Shown here: positions 1 through 11,997 of the stretch, one piece after another
Position numbering within the stretch: the first letter of the stretch is position 1
Layout: the number at the start of each line of letters is the position of its first letter
Assembly: GCA_039090855.1 (NCBI GenBank)
Contig: CM076997.1
Location: forward strand, 169,042,709 to 169,106,708
Direction: 5' to 3'
DNA: 64,000 nucleotides
Source of the DNA: Macrothele yani
Taxonomy: Eukaryota; Arthropoda; Arachnida; Araneae; Macrothelidae
Notes under the pieces: model-generated
Told to the model about the DNA's origin: nothing
Seen by the model: only the letters and a program-made list of their open reading frames with translations
The model's database searches: none
Made by a program: the position numbers and the translations under genes

Positions 1-735
1 GTGAAAAAAATAGGAGAGAGAGACAGAGAACAGAGCAATCAATGCTATAATATAGAAGGTTTGATGGGAAGTTAGATTTCAAGCTTCATTTTAATAATTT
101 AGCCTTGACTATTTTTAACATGAAAAATAAATTTGGTCTCCCGGAGTTACTGCAGATGTTTCAGATCCTTTAGTGTTATTCAGTGGCTCATTTCCAATGC
201 TTTCATTGATGTTGCTTTTATTTTGCTGATTTTGGAAGGACTTTCAAACAATGTTGCTAGATTATGGATTTGATTGTTGTTGGATGTTTGGAAAAAATAT
301 ATGCAATTTTTGTCTTTCATTGGCTAAAATAAACACTCTTGTTTAAAACATTTAAATAATTTTGTGGTTGATTTACAGCATTTATTTTGTAACACAAAAA
401 ACTTTTTTTCACGAGTATTTCGTTGTTCGTTTCTTAGTCTCATATTTTGAACTTGATTTCAACTGGGCTTACAACTGCAATTTTCTTTGTTAATATAATA
501 CACTGATTTGATCTTTGTTCTGGACAGACAGAGTGTGTGTGTGTTATTTTATTATTCCTTCAAATATTTTTGTCTTACATAATAAAGACAAGTAGTAAAT
601 AAAAACCAAAATTTATGTAGTTGTCTTTGACTGTAATAGACTTTAAGTACACCAAACCACTCAAAGAACAAAGATCAGAACAGTGTATTAGAGAAACATA
701 TAGAAAATTCCAATTCTAATACTAACTGCAATCAA
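1..735. other. Unannotated AT-rich stretch, probably intronic
   Basis: I see no exon-like reading frame, terminal repeat or known element family here. It holds short T/A runs and a short TG run near 532-545. It lies downstream of the last receptor exon found on the minus strand, so it may be the next intron of that gene, but this cannot be shown from the window. Confidence 0.4.
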
Positions 736-739
736 GCAG

Positions 740-1530
740 AATGCACAAGGAACTGTTAGTACTAAATGCAAGATAAGCCTAAATGGCACAGAGATTGACA
801 TGGTGAATGAGTTTGTATATTTAGAAAGCATGTTTGACAGAGAAAACAAAGTAGATGGCGAAATTAGTAGACGCGTGATTTCTTCTTTGAAAGTCATAGC
901 TGTCTTAGGAAGATTTCACAGGAATGATGGTTTCTCAAGAGAGTCCCGAATGGCTGTAAATGAAAGTGCAATTGTTCCTACTGTGATGTATGGCAGTGAA
1001 ACCTTGGTACTGCAGAAGAGACGTAGGAGTCATTTGTGTGTTGGAGAGATGCGTCACTTATGGGAGAGTTTGTGGCAAGACTCTCTGATTGTGTGAGGAA
1101 TGAAGATGTGTTGCAGTTGAGTAATGTGAAGCAAAATGTTGTTAGCAAATTAGAGACTAATATTCTGAGATGATTTGGCCATGTTGAAAGAATGAGTGAT
1201 GAGATACTAAGAAAAATGTTCAGCCCAAGTGGCAGGAAAGAAAGGTACAGGAATGCCAAGGAAATCATGGGAGAACCACATTCAGGAGTACCTACAAGAG
1301 AAAAAGATTATGAGTATGAAGTACACATAATCTTTTTCTCATGTATGATAGCATGAAGTCATGTGATGGATGTCAGTGAAGCTCAAACTGCTCACCAAGA
1401 TTGCTGTAAATAGAGACATTTGATACAGCAACAGTAAATAAATACTCAGTTAAACATTTATTTGGCAGATTTACTTTCTTTGTGGAGCAAACCTCTGAAT
1501 CAAAGAAAACAGCTTAGTGTGATCGACTGA
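740..1530 (+). mobile_element. Non-LTR retrotransposon family A, 5'-truncated 3' end (copy A1)
   Basis: This is the C-terminal end of the reverse transcriptase polyprotein of a LINE found six times in the window. Recognisable segments are EFVYLxSMFDREN near 805, GSETxVLQK near 993 and the FGHVERMSDE segment near 1175, which is the usual C-terminal tail of these polyproteins. Frames are broken by stops and small indels, so it is dead. The 3' UTR matches the other copies, including the words near 1485-1512 about CTCTGAATC and CAGCTTAGTG, but the (TATG)n tail has decayed. The longer copy at 27785-29570 supplies the catalytic core that is missing here. The clade is unassigned; RTE- or CR1-like is possible. 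Confidence 0.85.
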
Positions 1531-2008
1531 ATATCCAAGACTAGATTCATTGAAATGAATAATTTTGTCTGAGTAAAGCCAAGAGTAAGATTCTACCACT
1601 TTAATAAAAAGTTACACTTACATTTTTTTATTCAAAAATGGTTCACTAAATAAATTCAGAAAACTAAGCCCTAGTTTCAGAAGATCAGTAGTGTACAGCA
1701 TGTGATTGGGTAGCATTATTTGCACAGAATCTAACAACTACAAAAGCAACTGACAGAGCAATTCTTATTTCAAGATCTGGCACTACTATCTCAGTTCCAT
1801 TCTTGTTAACATATCTTCACAGTAAACAGTGAAGCATTAACAACAGGACTTAGTATTCACACAGAGATTTACAATATTAGTTCTTTGTGTCAAAAATAGA
1901 AATAATAATAAATCACTATTCTGATCTGAATATCATTACCTCTCATGCTCAGGGCAAGGTTACTTTCATTTGAACAGTTATTTTACTATAAAAAAATAGA
2001 AGTCAGTT
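1531..2008. other. Unannotated spacer
   Basis: No coding signal or repeat recognised between LINE copy A1 and the Tc1 element that begins at about 2009. Confidence 0.4.
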
Positions 2009-4845
2009 ATAAACACACCGGACAAAAAATTACGGAATGCTGATTGGAACATGCGCATAAGAATAAAGTTGATGAATGTAACAAGCTGTATAAATATGAA
2101 AAGGGAAGCTGCTAGATTATTACTGTGGATGTCTAGGGTGTGTCCTTAAAGCATCTGTAGCATTCTGTATTTCCTTTTACAGGTACAACTATGAGTAGTA
2201 AAGGTCATATTACTGAATGGCAAAAGGGAGCCATTGTTTTTTGCCAAGAACACTGTCATTTCTTGCAAGAGGGGACAAAGTTTGTTGGACTGTCTGAGTC
2301 ACCAGTCAATAATGTCCATTTCCAATGGAAGAAGTATGGAAGCTATCAGTGTAGGCGGAGCAACTATAGTAGAAGCTCTGTGATGACAAATTGAGATTGC
2401 AGGCATTTGGGACAATTGACAACTGTTGCACATTTCCAAACTTGTCATGAACTGCTTCAACAATACAATGCTGGAACTAGTAAACCAGTCACAGAATGAA
2501 TGCTTTGGAGAGAACTGCATAGCTTGTGCATTTTCAGTCATGTTGCATAGATACGCCCTAAGTTAACAACAGTCCAGAAGAAAAATTGCCTTCCTTGGGC
2601 AAAACAGCATCGTTACTAGACCACTGAACAGTGGTGACGACTCCGAATTCTGCTTGCATTTCAATGATGGTCACTCCAGAGTCATGCAGAAGGATGGAGA
2701 AGCACTTAACCCAGAATGTGTCCAAAGAGCTGTGGAAAAAGGAGGTGGAAGTCTCATGTTCTTGGGCTGTACTTCAAGTATGGGAGAGGACAATTCTTTG
2801 AGGTGTCCAATAGCATGAAATCTATGGATTATGTGCCACTTTTAAGTATTGCCATCTGCCCAGTTTTTGGATCAAGGACACATAATGGATCCTGTGTTTT
2901 AAGATGATAACTCTTGTGAGAGCTAGAATTGTGCCGAATTGGTTTCAAGAACATGAGAGAGCCCAGCAAAAACACAAGTGCTGGGAAACTGCTGGCCACC
3001 AGCTGGCAGTGATGGGTCACTGCTGGCTGAAATCTGCCACTCACGACCCGGTAGTGGTCTGTTGATGGCAGCGCTATCAGTTGGCGAGCCATTGATGGCC
3101 CTGCACCATCGCCGTGAATTGTGGGCTTCCAAGCAAGTGCCACTAGTGGCCCGTTGCTGGCAACTGATGCAACCCCAACAGCAGGAGGAAGCAACGGGAT
3201 TGCGCATGTGCAGAAGCAACACTTGCTGTCTCTCTCATGGTACCAGTTAGTTGAAGATGACGCTATCACCATCGTGTTATTTTAGTGGATGTAAAGAAAA
3301 AAATCCATATGTAGAGAGGCGAATTAATTTCCTAATGAAATTCCACGGCGACGAAGATATCAGATTAAGCCATGAAATACTAGATTACAGCCATGAAATA
3401 CACCCACTCCATTCCCATGAATAACAATTCATGGAATGGAGTAAGTGAAAAACAAGAAAAAAATTGAAACTGCTTGAAACAAATGTCCTGGAAAAACATT
3501 AAAAAAAGTTTGTTGGAAAAAAAAATTTATATGCATACGAAATTTATTAATTATTTGAAAGGAAAAGAAAAAAAAGCAACGCTATGCTGATATAATGTAC
3601 TCATCCATGGGTTGAATACACAAGACTGGGAGGAATCCGCTTCTAAAAATAACGAGAAGTAAAAGAAAATATCTTTCCTCTTTAAAACAAATGTAGCTTT
3701 GGACAACAGAAAGGAAAGATACGATGTTAAAAATGTAACAGAATGTGACATGAACCCGAGTAAATAAACACGTATATTAATTCAACAATCGCCTTTCAAG
3801 ACGACAAAGACAGTACAAAACTTTGGGAAATGACTTTAAGTTGGTACACTCCTTGAAAATGAGTGAAGTTCCCTTAAGGTAAAAAAAAACAAACTATTGT
3901 TACCTTGAAAAATAAATTTGTGAATTATATGAAACTGACTTTTATGAAAAATACCTCGCAATATTGTAAAACGAAAGACAGAAACATTCGATTACACATT
4001 ACAAAGGAAAGAGACAGCTTCCAGCACACACTCATGTGTGGCAAATTAGACCGGTCGGTAGAGCTCACCTCCCATGCCGACAGCCCTGGTTTGTATCCAC
4101 CCAGATCCAAACGGGCGTTTTCCGGTTTGTTGAGAAAATTTCCCAGCGCAGTGCAATAATTCACAAGTTTCGTAAGGGGAAAAAAAAAAAAGTTGTAGCT
4201 TTGGGAAACTGCGGTTATCCTTGATTTTTTTTTTTTTTTTATGGCTACTACTGGAAAATTAGCGGACAAGATTCGGCAAGTCATCAGTTATGTCACGTGG
4301 TTGCCGGCTGCGACTACAGGCAAACTAGCGGACCACATTAGGCTAGCCATCATTTCTGGCACATGCTTGCAGGGCAGCTGAAGGGCCACTTGTGGCAGCT
4401 ACTGCCAGTGATGGATAACAGATGGCCCTGTTGTGGCATATGACAACATGATGGGGTGCCAACAGTTGGCCAGCTGTTGGCCTGAACTGCTGGCCCTTCT
4501 GTTGGCCGCCCGCACATTTTATTGACGGTTCGGCAGCGGCAACATAGTGCTGGGCCATTGCTGGAAGATGCCCCACATCTTAACTGGCCTGCAAATTCAC
4601 CTGATTTAAATGTGATTAAAAAAATCTGAAACATGTTAAAAAGGGCTGTGAAAAAAAAAGACCCTGCAAATTTGGCAGAATTAAGAGATCCTTTGAACAT
4701 GAAATTGAATAAACTTGATATGCATGTGATCTTCAGTCATATTGATAGCATGCCAAACAAAATTAAAGTAGTAATTAAAGGAGGTGGAGACAACTCCACA
4801 TTAAGGAACAAAGTTTACATTCTGTAATTTTGTCTGGTGTGTTTA
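2009..4845 (+). mobile_element. Tc1-like DNA transposon with intact terminal repeats, split by a nested insert (Tc1-a)
   Basis: Terminal inverted repeats are visible: AAACACACCGGACAAAA near 2013, followed by an AATTACGGAATG-like end, and the complement (CATTCTGTAATTTTGTCTGG, then TGTGTTTA) near 4816-4843. Between them a decayed Tc1 transposase runs on the plus strand. The N-terminal helix-turn-helix region starts at 2191 (GHITEWQKGAIV). Near 2915 a segment reads like RARIVPNWFQEHE, and after the insert, at about 4563, PHLNWPANSPDLN continues the same domain, followed by the C-terminal LKRAVKKK...NKLDMHVIFSHIDSMPNK region at 4633-4770. Many stops show it is inactive. Without the 1.6-kb insert the element would be about 1.24 kb, a normal Tc1 size. 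Confidence 0.88.
2961..4555. mobile_element. Non-autonomous insert inside Tc1-a with GCCCAGCA ends
   Basis: This segment interrupts the Tc1-a transposase between WFQEHE and PHLNWPANSP. Its edges read GCCCAGCA at 2961 and TGCTGGGC at 4548-4555, so the ends are inverted. The two outer ~240-bp parts (2975-3215 and 4345-4555) are rich in TGGC/GCCA words and contain open frames on both strands, which I treat as composition artefacts. The middle is AT-rich with an A-run and T-run pair near 4180-4240. No transposase is visible. I could not fix a clear target-site duplication. Confidence 0.6.
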
Positions 4846-4847
4846 TG

Positions 4848-4903
4848 TGCTGCAGTTGTGTAATGTTAAGCAAAATGTTGTTAGCAAGGTGGAGACTAAT
4901 AGA
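4848..4903 (+). mobile_element. Short fragment of LINE family A
   Basis: About 55 bases match the stretch at about 1107-1160 of copy A1 (TTGCAGTTG...AAGCAAAATGTTGTTAGCAA...GGAGACTAAT). The fragment directly abuts the right end of Tc1-a, which suggests Tc1-a landed in an older LINE copy. A short CCAG repeat lies just beyond, at 4918-4935. Confidence 0.7.
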
Positions 4904-5129
4904 ACCTAGCACTATCTGCCAGCCAGCCAGCCAGAGTGTTCCTTAGTGGCAGACACGGCAGACACATTTCTAAGTGTGGTGCCACTGGGGAACAGTCTGC
5001 CACCCAGCCGGACACACCTCTCTGCTGCTTTGTTATGCCATTTCACTGAGCGTGTCTACACAATATGGTTATTGATAGTGAGTGATCGTGCTAATGGCTG
5101 TTCGTGTATATGCTAAAATCTATCGGTAT

Positions 5130-5680
5130 ACTCTGTAGGAGCGAGTGTTTATGGTTCGAACTTATTGGAAAACAGAATCGATAAAGTCTTGTCAACAGCA
5201 ATTCCTGGAGAGGATTGCAGGCAGACATCTGCCAAGCAAGTCCACTATTTGTGCATTGTCAAAGAAATTGGAAATCAAGAGGACATTATTAGACGACCAT
5301 GCAGGAGGTCATCCACAAATGCCCGGGGAAATGATCCAGAATGTAAAGGGCCAACTACTTGCGTTTCCCTCCTGATTACTTTTTATGGGGATATCTAAAA
5401 GGGAGAATTTACCAAAAGAAGCCATGAGCCATAGATGCCTTGAAAGCAAACATCACTAAACAGTGATGGCGAACCTACTGGCAAGGACTTTCCACAATAT
5501 GGTGCGCCAGTTTAATGCTGTCTGGACGCAAATGGTGGCCACTTCCAGCACATGTTGTGATGTCATCACATTTTGCATGAAATGAGGTAAGTCCACTTCA
5601 AATTTTGTTGCAATATCTTCATTGGTGTTAATATTGTTAAAGAAATGCTGGGTTTGGTAGCAAGTGGGACACCCTGTATA
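5130..5680 (+). mobile_element. Mariner-like remnant with DUF4817-type helix-turn-helix, internally deleted
   Basis: From about 5130 the plus strand reads ERVFMVRTYWKTESIKSCQQ, then RHLPSKSTICALSKKLE and LLDDHAGG. This matches the N-terminal DNA-binding region (DUF4817) common at the start of one class of arthropod mariner-like transposases. A stop codon replaces the residue before ERVF. The catalytic middle is missing. Near 5440-5580 the usual C-terminal tail appears (NLLARTFHNMVRQFNA), with a frameshift. The right end, near 5666-5680, reads GTGGGACACCCTGTATA, a typical terminal repeat of this class. The matching left end was not found. Confidence 0.7.
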
Positions 5681-5699
5681 TACAGAAACAGTTAAGTTT

Positions 5700-7877
5700 G
5701 GCCATGGGCAAACCAATCCCCCAATCAAGGGCAAAATAACCTGACCCCTCGAGTTACAAAACTTGCTTCATCACTTTGTTTCAGCAAAGTCCAGATATAT
5801 AAAAGCTACTGAATCAATGCTTGTAGCTGAATGTCATTTTGTCTGAAGATAATAGCTCAAAGCTGTTTTATATTGAACTGAAAAGTTTGGGCAGGAATTC
5901 TCAAGTTGCTTTCAGGTACAAACATCAAAATTCAAATCGAGCCACCTACCTAACTTCAGAACCATATGCTGCATGTAAACAAGTAAGGTATTGTTACAAA
6001 GCACTTCAAGGAAGCCGTCATGTGAAGCAAAGAAACATGCTAATTAACTATATATCTCCAAACTTTTCATATAAAGGGTGTGTTATTTGATATGCATTCT
6101 ATTTAGCACATCAAAAACACTTTAAATCTTAAATGTCATCCAAATCAAATGATCAATAGTCAAGATATCTGCACACAAAGTTACAGGGAGCACCCATGTA
6201 TCTACATCTCAGAACCACACCTAGAATATTTCCTTCCCTGCATGAACAGCAATGATGTTGGTAAATTTGCATCTTACCCAAACCTCTAATATATCATCAC
6301 TTTTGCAATAATCAATGCAAGCTGTCAATTGATGCATTGTATTATATACAGAGTACAGATGAGCAAAGGCCATGAGAGTGATCTATACAATATCCTGGGT
6401 GCTGTCCATTCAGGGATGGGGTTTATTTACTTTTGTAGTTTCCTTTATAACAACTTCATTTACGCGCACTAATGACTTGAGGTGTTAGAAGAACGAGTTT
6501 GTATTTTCTAACAATGGAAAACACGAATCTATGCAAGCTGAAATTTGTTTTGAATATTCTTGTTTCTGATCATTACGTTTTGTTGAGGCACAGAGTGTTT
6601 GCATATAACTGAAAGGTTGTTTCATAATAGAAAATTAAAGCGACAATTTTTTTTTCCGATTACATCAGGTTCCAGAAGATCCGCAAAGTATGTATAACAG
6701 AATTTACGTACATAAATGTAAACACAAATCTCTTTATGAAGGTTTGAAAACAAACAAACCTGGTAAATAAATAAAATGGCAAGATAAGGAATTGTTGAGT
6801 CTAAAATTAAAGAGATTAGTGATACAGTCTATGATGATGATGGGAATAACTATTTTTTTTAGACCGGGCTGCAAGAGTATTGGCATGTACAGCCACATAG
6901 GTAAAGTTCCTTGTGTTTGTTTGTTGCCCATCTGTAGTTATATTACATTGCTGCAGTCAATGATGTTTCCACATGTCAATTCCTCGCAGAACAGCAGTTT
7001 TTTCTTCAAATATTTTGGAAAGCAGAAGATGCAAATATCAGATATAACTAGAAATACGTATAAAACTATAAGCTACTTAATATTGGTCACATATTACGAA
7101 AACCAGTTGAGAAGTCCAAATCTGGGCAGGGCATAGCACCACATGAACAAGGATTTAACGGGTTGGGTTGACCTAATGAAATAAAACTGCAAATATAGTT
7201 TATGCTCAACTCTAACATACCAAACCATGAAAAGGTTCTTTGAGACAATGATAAAAGTTGTCACCTCAAATATGTACCCCTTGGAATATACATACACTGG
7301 TACTGCTGTTACCCTACTGAATGGATGCCAGATACCTATGTACACAAAATGAAGCATGACTTGTTTGAAGTCAAGTTTCAGTTAGCCAAAACCCATTATT
7401 GGTCCTAGTGGGTTTTGGCTAACTGATGATCCTTTTAAAAAATCAAAATTAGGGCACTAGTACAGTTAGAATGATGCAGATGCTTGAGTTACGCGCAATG
7501 TCGAGAATTTCTTTTTAAACTGTCCACAGCATTTCGGAGTATATAGCTACTCATGTCCAACACACCAAATAAAAAAAACACACATTTAGGCAATTTCAGA
7601 AATAAAAACTTTAGTGCTATATGTATAAAACTATAAGCTGCTTAACATTGTATATTGTATAACTTATAGCTGCTTTATTATTACAGCACCAGAGCTGCTG
7701 CTGCATTGTTATCAAGCTGGGTCTGGGTACTTTGTGAGATATTCTGGGTCCTTTTAAAAAATCAAAAGAATCAAGAGATAACGAATATTTACACTTACAT
7801 AAGCAAGTGAAAAATAAATGTTATGTACATTGTTCGACACTTTAATTTATGCTCTTTGAAAGCAATCTTTGAAAAAA
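5700..7877. other. Unannotated intron-like stretch
   Basis: No exon of the receptor or recognised element is supported. The open frames at 5839-6090 (plus), 6792-7136 (plus) and 7094-7357 (minus) show no motif I know and no splice or phase support. A near-duplicate pair of short words about CCAAAACCCA / TGGGTTTTGG occurs at 7387-7418 as a small hairpin. Confidence 0.4.
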
Positions 7878-8078
7878 GTGATCGATGTCACTGAAGTTCG
7901 TGTTGTGTGTCAAGATCGCTGTAAATGGAGAAGTTTGATACGGAAACAGTAAGTAAATAATCAGTTAAAAATTTATCTGGTGGTTTGTATTATCTGTTAA
8001 ATGATTATTTGTCAGATGGTCTTTCTTTGAGGAGCTAACCTCTGAATATCAGAGAACAGCTTAATGATATGTATGTAC
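7878..8078 (+). mobile_element. LINE family A, 3' UTR end (copy A3)
   Basis: Only the last ~200 bases of the family are present. The end of the coding region (GATCGCTGTAAATGGAGAAG) is followed by the 3' UTR and CAGCTTAATGATATGTATGT, the TATG-type tail seen in the other copies. It is severely 5'-truncated. A repeat-word expansion occurs in the middle (TTTATCTGGTGG ... TTATTTGTCAGATGG). Confidence 0.8.
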
Positions 8079-8512
8079 CTTTGTTCTACTAAATAATATA
8101 AAAATCGTTTTTAATGTAAATCCTTTTGTTCTTATCTGTCTCATTTTGGGTAGTTTACATAACATTTTCATTGTATTGTACATCATTCCAAAAGCATCAT
8201 ACTAAAAAACATTATTGCATGCCCCATACAACATTTTTAAACGGAATATGATGGCAATTTATTACATTGGTATTTTACTCAACACAGCTAGTAACACAAA
8301 TAAAAAATAGGAACTATGATTTTTTAAATAAAATAACTCATACAAAAATTCCTTTTAAAGATGATCTTAAACTTGATTACACAGATCACTACATCTTCAA
8401 AAAGCAAAAAATTCAATTATAAATTTCTCTATTTACAGTTTGGCATAGAAAACATCTCATCCCCATTTAAATAAAATTTTTGGAGTATAAAATTAATAAA
8501 AGTAAAACCAAC

Positions 8513-8716
8513 TTTGTATGCTTGATCCTTTGTTGAGACATTGAATGGGGTTTCACCATGATTCAGGGAAGTCAGATCAAATATAAAACCAGTTGCAGGG
8601 TCTGTAAGTACACACTTATTCTGAACAGAAATTATCTCTGACGGGCAAGCAGCTTTTGTTGTCCATAAGAATGTATACTGACATTCACCAACCCTTCCAA
8701 GGAACCTGGGACTTTC
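8513..8716 (-). CDS. IGF2R: Receptor exon 5 of 5 seen: cation-independent mannose-6-phosphate receptor-like, end of one repeat and start of the next
   Basis: The exon starts after an AG acceptor at 8718-8717 preceded by a T-rich tract (CCTTTTAG). Reading frame 0 gives ESPRFLGRVGECQYTFLWTT, then KAACP, then CVLTDPATGFIFDLTSL. C-x-Y-x-F-x-W-x-T-x-x-ACP is the closing strand of an IGF2R-family luminal repeat, and C-x4-DPATG-x2-FDL-x2-L opens the next one. The phase (0) matches the end of the exon at 24965. The 3' edge is uncertain: two weak donors fit, after 8513 (GTTGGT) or after 8509 (GTTTTA); the frame stays open to a stop near 8440. The family binds mannose-6-phosphate-tagged lysosomal enzymes in the Golgi/endosome lumen; Drosophila Lerp sorts enzymes by a related route. 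No ligand-binding role can be assigned to this repeat. Confidence 0.87.
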
Positions 8717-9331
8717 CTAAAAGGAATCAGAGTGAACAAATTTGAGCACTCAGAATAATAGCAATGATAACTGAAGTACATGTGTAGATAATATATAGAT
8801 ATTCAGTACCTCTTTAAGAATTGCTATTACGCACATTAAAATGCGGACATGTGATTATGGTGGTGCAGTTAATTATGACGTTTATTATTTAAAATAATAA
8901 AGACTAAAAGAAAGCAAAGAGCAATTACTCACATATATATGTCCAGAGGTCGTATTCGTTCGCATACTACCGTAGTTCTGCAAGTTGTTTGGTCTCAGGT
9001 GTTCAGCAGCTATGCATTGCAAAAAGTCCGATGGCGACTATAATATAGTGTTTAGCAATGTCAAAGTAGTAGTCGACCAAAAGAGCCTTCCTATATATTG
9101 TATCATAAGCTCAAAAGAATAATACAACTGAAAATAAAAACCCTGTAATGGCCTATGCCACAGGCAGGTTAAAAGGCTAACAATGAACAATCCAAGAAAC
9201 TATAGTGAACAAATCTAAAAGGCTGATAGTGAACGAATTTAAAAGAACAAAATAAAATATGAATGGCCAGAAGAAGCGATGAATGAACTATTTACATAAT
9301 GCGTGCAGTACCTCCTCACGTCCACCAGCAT

Positions 9332-9379
9332 CCCCGGACACGTTTCACCCTAGCCTCTTCCTAGGCATTTTCAACGGGA
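9332..9379 (-). ncRNA. Hammerhead-type self-cleaving ribozyme motif, PLE-1
   Basis: On the minus strand the order is CCCG, UUGAAAA, UG, CCUAG, GAAGAGG, CUAGG, GU, GAAAC, GU, GUC, CGGG. This fits a type-I hammerhead with a minimal stem III. Stem I is CCCG/CGGG; stem II is CCUAG/CUAGG; GAAA supplies G12-A14; stem III is AC/GU with a 2-nt loop; and cleavage is expected after GUC, between 9337 and 9336. The core CUGANGA box reads UUGAAAA, in which the essential C3-G8 pair is replaced by a U3-A8 pair. Two mismatches at the foot of stem II may weaken it. Hammerheads are an established feature of Penelope-like elements; activity here is inference. Confidence 0.62.
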
Positions 9380-9499
9380 AATGAAACATCTGTTGGCAAA
9401 TGACGTTTCGTACCTCCAGAAGTCATGATGTACATTGCACATGGGTCAGTTTTCCTCCTATATGGTGGTGCCATCTGGTGTCATAGTTTGATTTTCCTG

Positions 9500-11470
9500 T
9501 ATTTGTCATCTTTTAATTTTATTTTTATGCTCCTCTTTTAATCTTTTTTTGGTGTCCACTAAATTCCTCAAGGCACATGAAAGCTCATATGGTGAATTGT
9601 TATTGCAGTTTGATGATTTGGTCTTCTCTATTAAGATGGATTCAGCAATCTGTATGGTCCTCCAGTTTTTTTGCTGATTTATCAATTTTATTTCCTCCCA
9701 TAGTGGTGTGCATTGATCAGAAGTCGATAAGTGCAGTTTTATTTTCTTTCCTGAACCAATTGCCGATGTGTTCCGATAATCTTATCCTGATATTTCTTTT
9801 GGTGCTTCCTATATATTGGCTGATAATTTTGCTTTGGCTGTTCCCTATTGGAATTGAGTAAACACCCGCTTTCTGCAATATCAGTGTGTTTCCGTGACCA
9901 CAAGTTACTGTGTCCTCGATATTTTTGGTTTTTATGCATGGCATAGCCCAAGTTAAATTTCTTGCATGCTTCTTTCAATACACTATTAATTTCATGGTTG
10001 TAAGATATTGATCCGCAATATTTCATTTCCTTTTTATCAGTTGGTATTCTGAAATGATCATTTCTTGTCTTCTCTGTTATCCTCTTTATAAGATTGTTTA
10101 TTATTCTGATGTCATATCCAAAAGTAGAGGCCGTATTTCTGATCCAATTGAATTCTTTATTTAGCAATCGGTTATTGGAGGTGTGGGTTATCGCTCTATT
10201 GATGTATGACCTGAAGGCTGAGTACTTATATGATATAGGATGGTGAGAATTAGCTGGAATAACGTTGGCAATATAGTTAGGTTTACGGTATATCTGGAAG
10301 TCAATTCTATTATTTTGGTTTTTGTGAAATAAAATATCTAAGTAAGGTAATGCATTATTCTGTTCTTTTTCTATTGTTACATTAATTGATGCATAATATG
10401 TGTTATATGCCTCAAGAAAGACCTGCAATTCTTGTTCACTACATTTCCAGATCATAAAGAGGTCATCCACGTATCTACAAAAAAATGCTGGTTGTGGATT
10501 ATTATTATTTTGCATCACAGATTTTTCAATCTGCTGTAAGGCTACTTCAGAAAGCAAACCTGAAATAGGAGAGCCCATAGGAGCACCTGCAATTTGTTTG
10601 TATATTGCACCTTCAAAATCAAAATAATTATTTTGGTCAATGAAAATCAATGCTTTTTTGATTCTATGTAATTCTATTTCAATAAGATTTATAGCTTCGA
10701 GCATGGGAGTATTTGGATATAATGATACAATATCCAAACTGGTAAGTATTGCTTGGCTATTGTTCTTCATACTATTATTTCTATTTTGAATTAGTTTAAT
10801 TACTTCATCAGAGCTGTTAAAGAAAATTCATACATACTGTTTGTAATAAGGTGCCAGATATCTATATAATGCTCTCTCGAGGTTTATTGTTGGTGCTGTA
10901 TTTTTTGCTACTATTGGTCTAAGAGGATTATCTACTTTGTGGGTCTTTACATTCCCGAAGATTTTGGGAATAGTTGTTCCTATTGGTGGGTATGCGTTTT
11001 TCTTAATTGAGTCTGGAAGGAAACTGTGGTTTTTGAAAGCAGCAAGTTGACGTTTTATTCTTTCAATTGGATCTTTCTGAATGACCTCAACCTTCAATTC
11101 TTGTATTGTCTTGATCATTTTTTCCTCATAGTCCATTTTATCCATTATAATGAGTTGTTTAGTTTTGTCAGACATCGTTATTTTTATTACCGGATTTCGT
11201 CGCAAATCTATCAAAGCTTGTCTTTCGTATGTTATTAAGTTTGGTTTTTCATTTACTTTTTCTTTCATGATTCTTGTTGCTGTTCTATTTATTTTGAAAC
11301 GTATGGGATCTTGAGCTATTCTAGGCAATGCAGTGATTATCTCCTCAATCTCTGGGATTAGTTATTCTGTACTTCTTATGTCCTGTTTATAAGCATACTT
11401 GCCTTCTCTATTGAGTGCATTCATTTGTAGTTGGCTCAATTTCACTTGCGATAGATTTAGGTTTTGAAAA
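9500..11470 (-). pseudogene. Penelope reverse transcriptase / GIY-YIG endonuclease, broken
   Basis: The frame can be followed from about 11470. N-terminal sequence includes PRIAQDPIRFKINRTATRI. Reverse transcriptase motifs follow: TSLDIVSLYPNTP (motif A aspartate) near 10735, AGAPMGSPISGLLSEVAL (motif B) near 10585, CRYVDDLFMIW (catalytic YVDD) near 10470 and LPYLDILFHK near 10350. A GIY-YIG domain follows after a frameshift at about 9940: AGVYSIP near 9870, then QYIGSTKRNIRIRLSEH near 9790. Damage: a stop near 11385, another near 10828 just before the motif A region, and the frameshift before GIY-YIG. The protein would nick DNA and prime reverse transcription at the break. Closest relatives are Penelope-family polyproteins. 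Confidence 0.87.
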
Positions 11471-11997
11471 AAAACACATGTAAGAAAAAAGACATGGGTA
11501 TTGTAATGTTATGTACAAAAGCATTAAACTCAGGTCTGGCTGCACCATCAGGTTGACTAGGGTGGTCTCCCACGAGCCAGCACCTTCATCGGAACCCCGC
11601 AGTTTTGGAAATAAAAATAACCATTTTCGGTAGAATTTTTATATTTGTAATTATTTTCTTTTAAGTTTTGTGGCCCTTAAAAAGACATTTTTTTTTATAA
11701 AGTTTTGTGTTAGTTTCCAATCCTTACCTTTCAAATATCTTATCACCTTTGTTCATACAGATACTGATATTTGCAGATTTCAAATGATTATTATAACTAG
11801 CTTAATCCTTTTTTGGGGGGGGATTCATGAATAGAGCACGATTTTGCCCAGTTAGTAGTAAATTGCTAGCAAGCAAATGCATTTTGTTAGTGATAAAGCG
11901 TGGTTGTAGCAAAAGTTGCTAGTGGAAAATTTTTTGAATGTTTTAGTGTGAAATGTAAAACGCCAACTGCATTGCGCATGTGGAATAAAGATCTGTG

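Larger units (their letters stand above)
8940..11520 (-). mobile_element. Penelope-like retroelement, nearly full coding region (PLE-1)
   Basis: On the minus strand a Penelope-type reverse transcriptase is followed by a GIY-YIG endonuclease domain, and then by a non-coding region containing a hammerhead-like motif at 9332-9379. The coding span is disturbed only by a few stops and frameshifts, so the copy is fairly young. The 3' non-coding part seems to continue towards 8940 (repeated words about GTTCACTATAG and AGGCTAACA at 9170-9240), but I could not find the exact terminus or a target-site duplication. It sits in the intron upstream of the 8.6-kb receptor exon, in the same orientation as the gene. 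Confidence 0.87.

Noticed and set aside
2829..3272. Long overlapping open frames on both strands
   Set aside because: They lie in the GC-rich end of the insert in Tc1-a, are open on opposite strands at once and show no motif.
5839..6090. 83-codon plus-strand frame near a TATATAAAAG word, as a small gene
   Set aside because: No Kozak, splice or family support; the TATA-like word is expected by chance in such AT-rich DNA.
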